A stretch of DNA of 42,184 nt. Origin: Paramacrobiotus richtersi. Taxonomy: Eukaryota > Tardigrada > Eutardigrada > Parachela > Macrobiotidae. The stretch lies in assembly GCA_034698045.1 (NCBI GenBank), contig JAQGAU010000093.1, forward strand, positions 1 through 42,184, written 5' to 3'. Below are positions 40,651-42,184 of the stretch, in pieces. A program made the translations under genes and the position numbers. The stretch's first letter is position 1; every line of letters begins with the position of its first letter. The notes under the pieces are model-generated. The model was given only the letters and a program-made list of their open reading frames with translations. It was not told where the DNA came from and did no database searches.

Positions 40651-42184
40651 GTGAAATTCATTTAAGTGCAGTAGAGGGTTTCATTATAAAAGCAGCGTGG
40701 ATAATAACCAGTCAGTCTTTCCTATGTTTCATTTTGCCCTTGGATAAACGATTCGTACCGATTCTGCCGAAGCAAAACAGCACGCTTTTCAATAGTAGCC
40801 TTGCTGGGTCATTCTCTGCAAAAGCAAAATTAATATTCCCCAGTAAAGCGAATTTAACTGAATTTTTACTTAGGAGCTGCAGCCGATGATTTGTTGTTAC
40901 TCTTGTCTTTTCTTGCTAAACGTCAGTCGCATCCGATACGCAGCGGAACAATGGGAACACTCAGTACGTGGACCCGATATTTTGGCCATCGCCATTCGCC
41001 AGTAACGCGTTTACGACAAGATGATTATAACGTGGTACGCGAACGCCGCAACAGCCTGAATGTGTGAGTTTGTTGCCTTGAAATGTTATTTTCGGCGGTA
41101 CATTGTTTCGGTCCGCCTGATAAGCTTGTTCTCGTGCTGAAACCTATCCCCAGGATAATTACCCGGAACAGTATGGAGGCGTAGAACTACTCGGTTTTCG
41201 TGGCGTGTTTTCTTTCGGGCTGCTCTGAATCGCCGTACCCCCGAACCTCGCTTGGCTGGTTTCGGATGATGGTTGCTTTTGGTCAGTGTGGGCTGGTTAG
41301 TTTGCCCGGTTCTTACTGCACACAATTTCTATGTTGCTGCTGATGTCCCGGTGTTTAACATGCCGCACTACGGAGTGCCACAATGCAAAGCATTCTAAAT
41401 AGATCAAGATTTCTGTTTTGTTCGAAAACACAGGCTTGTACATGCGTCTACTTACGACGGTGACAATCCTGCAGTTTTCTGCATTTTCTTGCTGGTTTCG
41501 GCTCACAAATAGAGGTTTGGAAGTTTGTGCGGCAATTACTTACTCCGTGTTAATGGAACAGATCTGAATGCTATTTGACGCCATTTATGTACTCTATCAA
41601 TTGTATTTTCGCGCTTCTGTCCACAGAGGTTGAGGTGAAAAAATAAAAAACAGGAAACTAGGACATACTTTTACCCTAGTACATTCTGCACAGATATATA
41701 TCGAAGTAAATACGTTCGCCGTATGCATGGGGCTTTCTTTATGGGAACGGCAGATGTTTACAGTGTACACAGCCATTTATTTCTCAGGTCTTCATTTAAA
41801 GCACAACAACAGCGATACCACCGACTTCTGCCTGCAATATCTTATAACTTTATATATGTACATTCTGTGTTTGTGTCATCTAGGTTTGTTTTGTGCACCA
41901 TCGTGTACATGGCAGCATACCTAAAAGATCGGCTCATGTGAACATTTAACACTGCAGTCTACGACGAATCGACGATCCATATAATAACTGATTTTTACCG
42001 AAACAGGAAATAGTGTTACATGACGCTGCTGATGTTAAAATCTGGCGTCGTCGAATTGCAGAGTGAACGAATTGTGTTATTTAATCTTACGTACAGAACG
42101 ATCAAAGGTACTGTACGCGATCGATGAAATGGCACGAAAATTTGCCCTACCGCATACAACACCCCAGCGGGACTGGCAGTGTGA
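40651..42184. other. No recognisable gene
   Basis: Only short, unmatched open frames are present. No homology to the families in the window was seen. Confidence 0.5.

Noticed and set aside
1..42184. CRISPR arrays, operons, bacterial promoters or phage genes
   Set aside because: None is seen. Spliced genes, serpins and GPCR arrays show this is animal nuclear DNA.

Overview
This window is animal (metazoan) nuclear DNA. The main evidence is short GT-AG introns (56-391 nt), intron-containing serpins, and tandem arrays of intronless seven-transmembrane receptors. Moderate AT content, compact introns and lineage-specific gene arrays would suit an ecdysozoan, and a tardigrade is my best guess. That guess rests on general character only and no marker in the window proves it.

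Layout. (1) 2.7-18.4 kb: four paralogous intronless class A GPCR-like genes, all on the minus strand (2747-3676, 8123-9049, 11886-12794, 17030-17956). Each is preceded by a conserved leader cassette with a shared 5' splice site. A fifth leader cassette (about 13.92-14.40 kb) has no receptor. The spacers hold several non-autonomous DNA-transposon-like elements, one nested inside another. (2) 19.7-23.6 kb: two tandem minus-strand genes for an eight-TM membrane protein that looks like two fused four-TM modules. Each has four exons with matching lengths and phases. (3) 23.9-37.2 kb: six tandem minus-strand serpin genes (S1-S6). Each has one large exon, a phase-1 intron just before the hinge, and a small exon carrying the reactive-centre loop. 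S1, S2, S3 and S5 look intact. S4 lacks the helix F segment in frame. S6 is frameshifted by a 10-bp repeat. (4) 37.9-39.3 kb: a plus-strand pseudogene of the eight-TM family. (5) About 40.5 kb: a minus-strand serpin relic. The last 1.5 kb and the first 2.7 kb hold no gene I recognise.

Working together. The three families are neighbouring birth-and-death arrays, not an operon or pathway. The serpins lack signal peptides and carry inhibitory-type hinges, so they are probably intracellular protease inhibitors. Five of six place a cysteine at predicted P1. Serpin promoters share a TATA-like element and, 390-450 bp upstream of the ATG, a palindromic module bounded by TTATCGATCG and CGATCGATAA-like ends. 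The eight-TM genes share a 15-16 bp box 107-110 bp upstream of the ATG. The strongest candidates for undescribed biology are the doubled four-TM protein family, the P1-cysteine serpins, and the helix F-less serpin S4.
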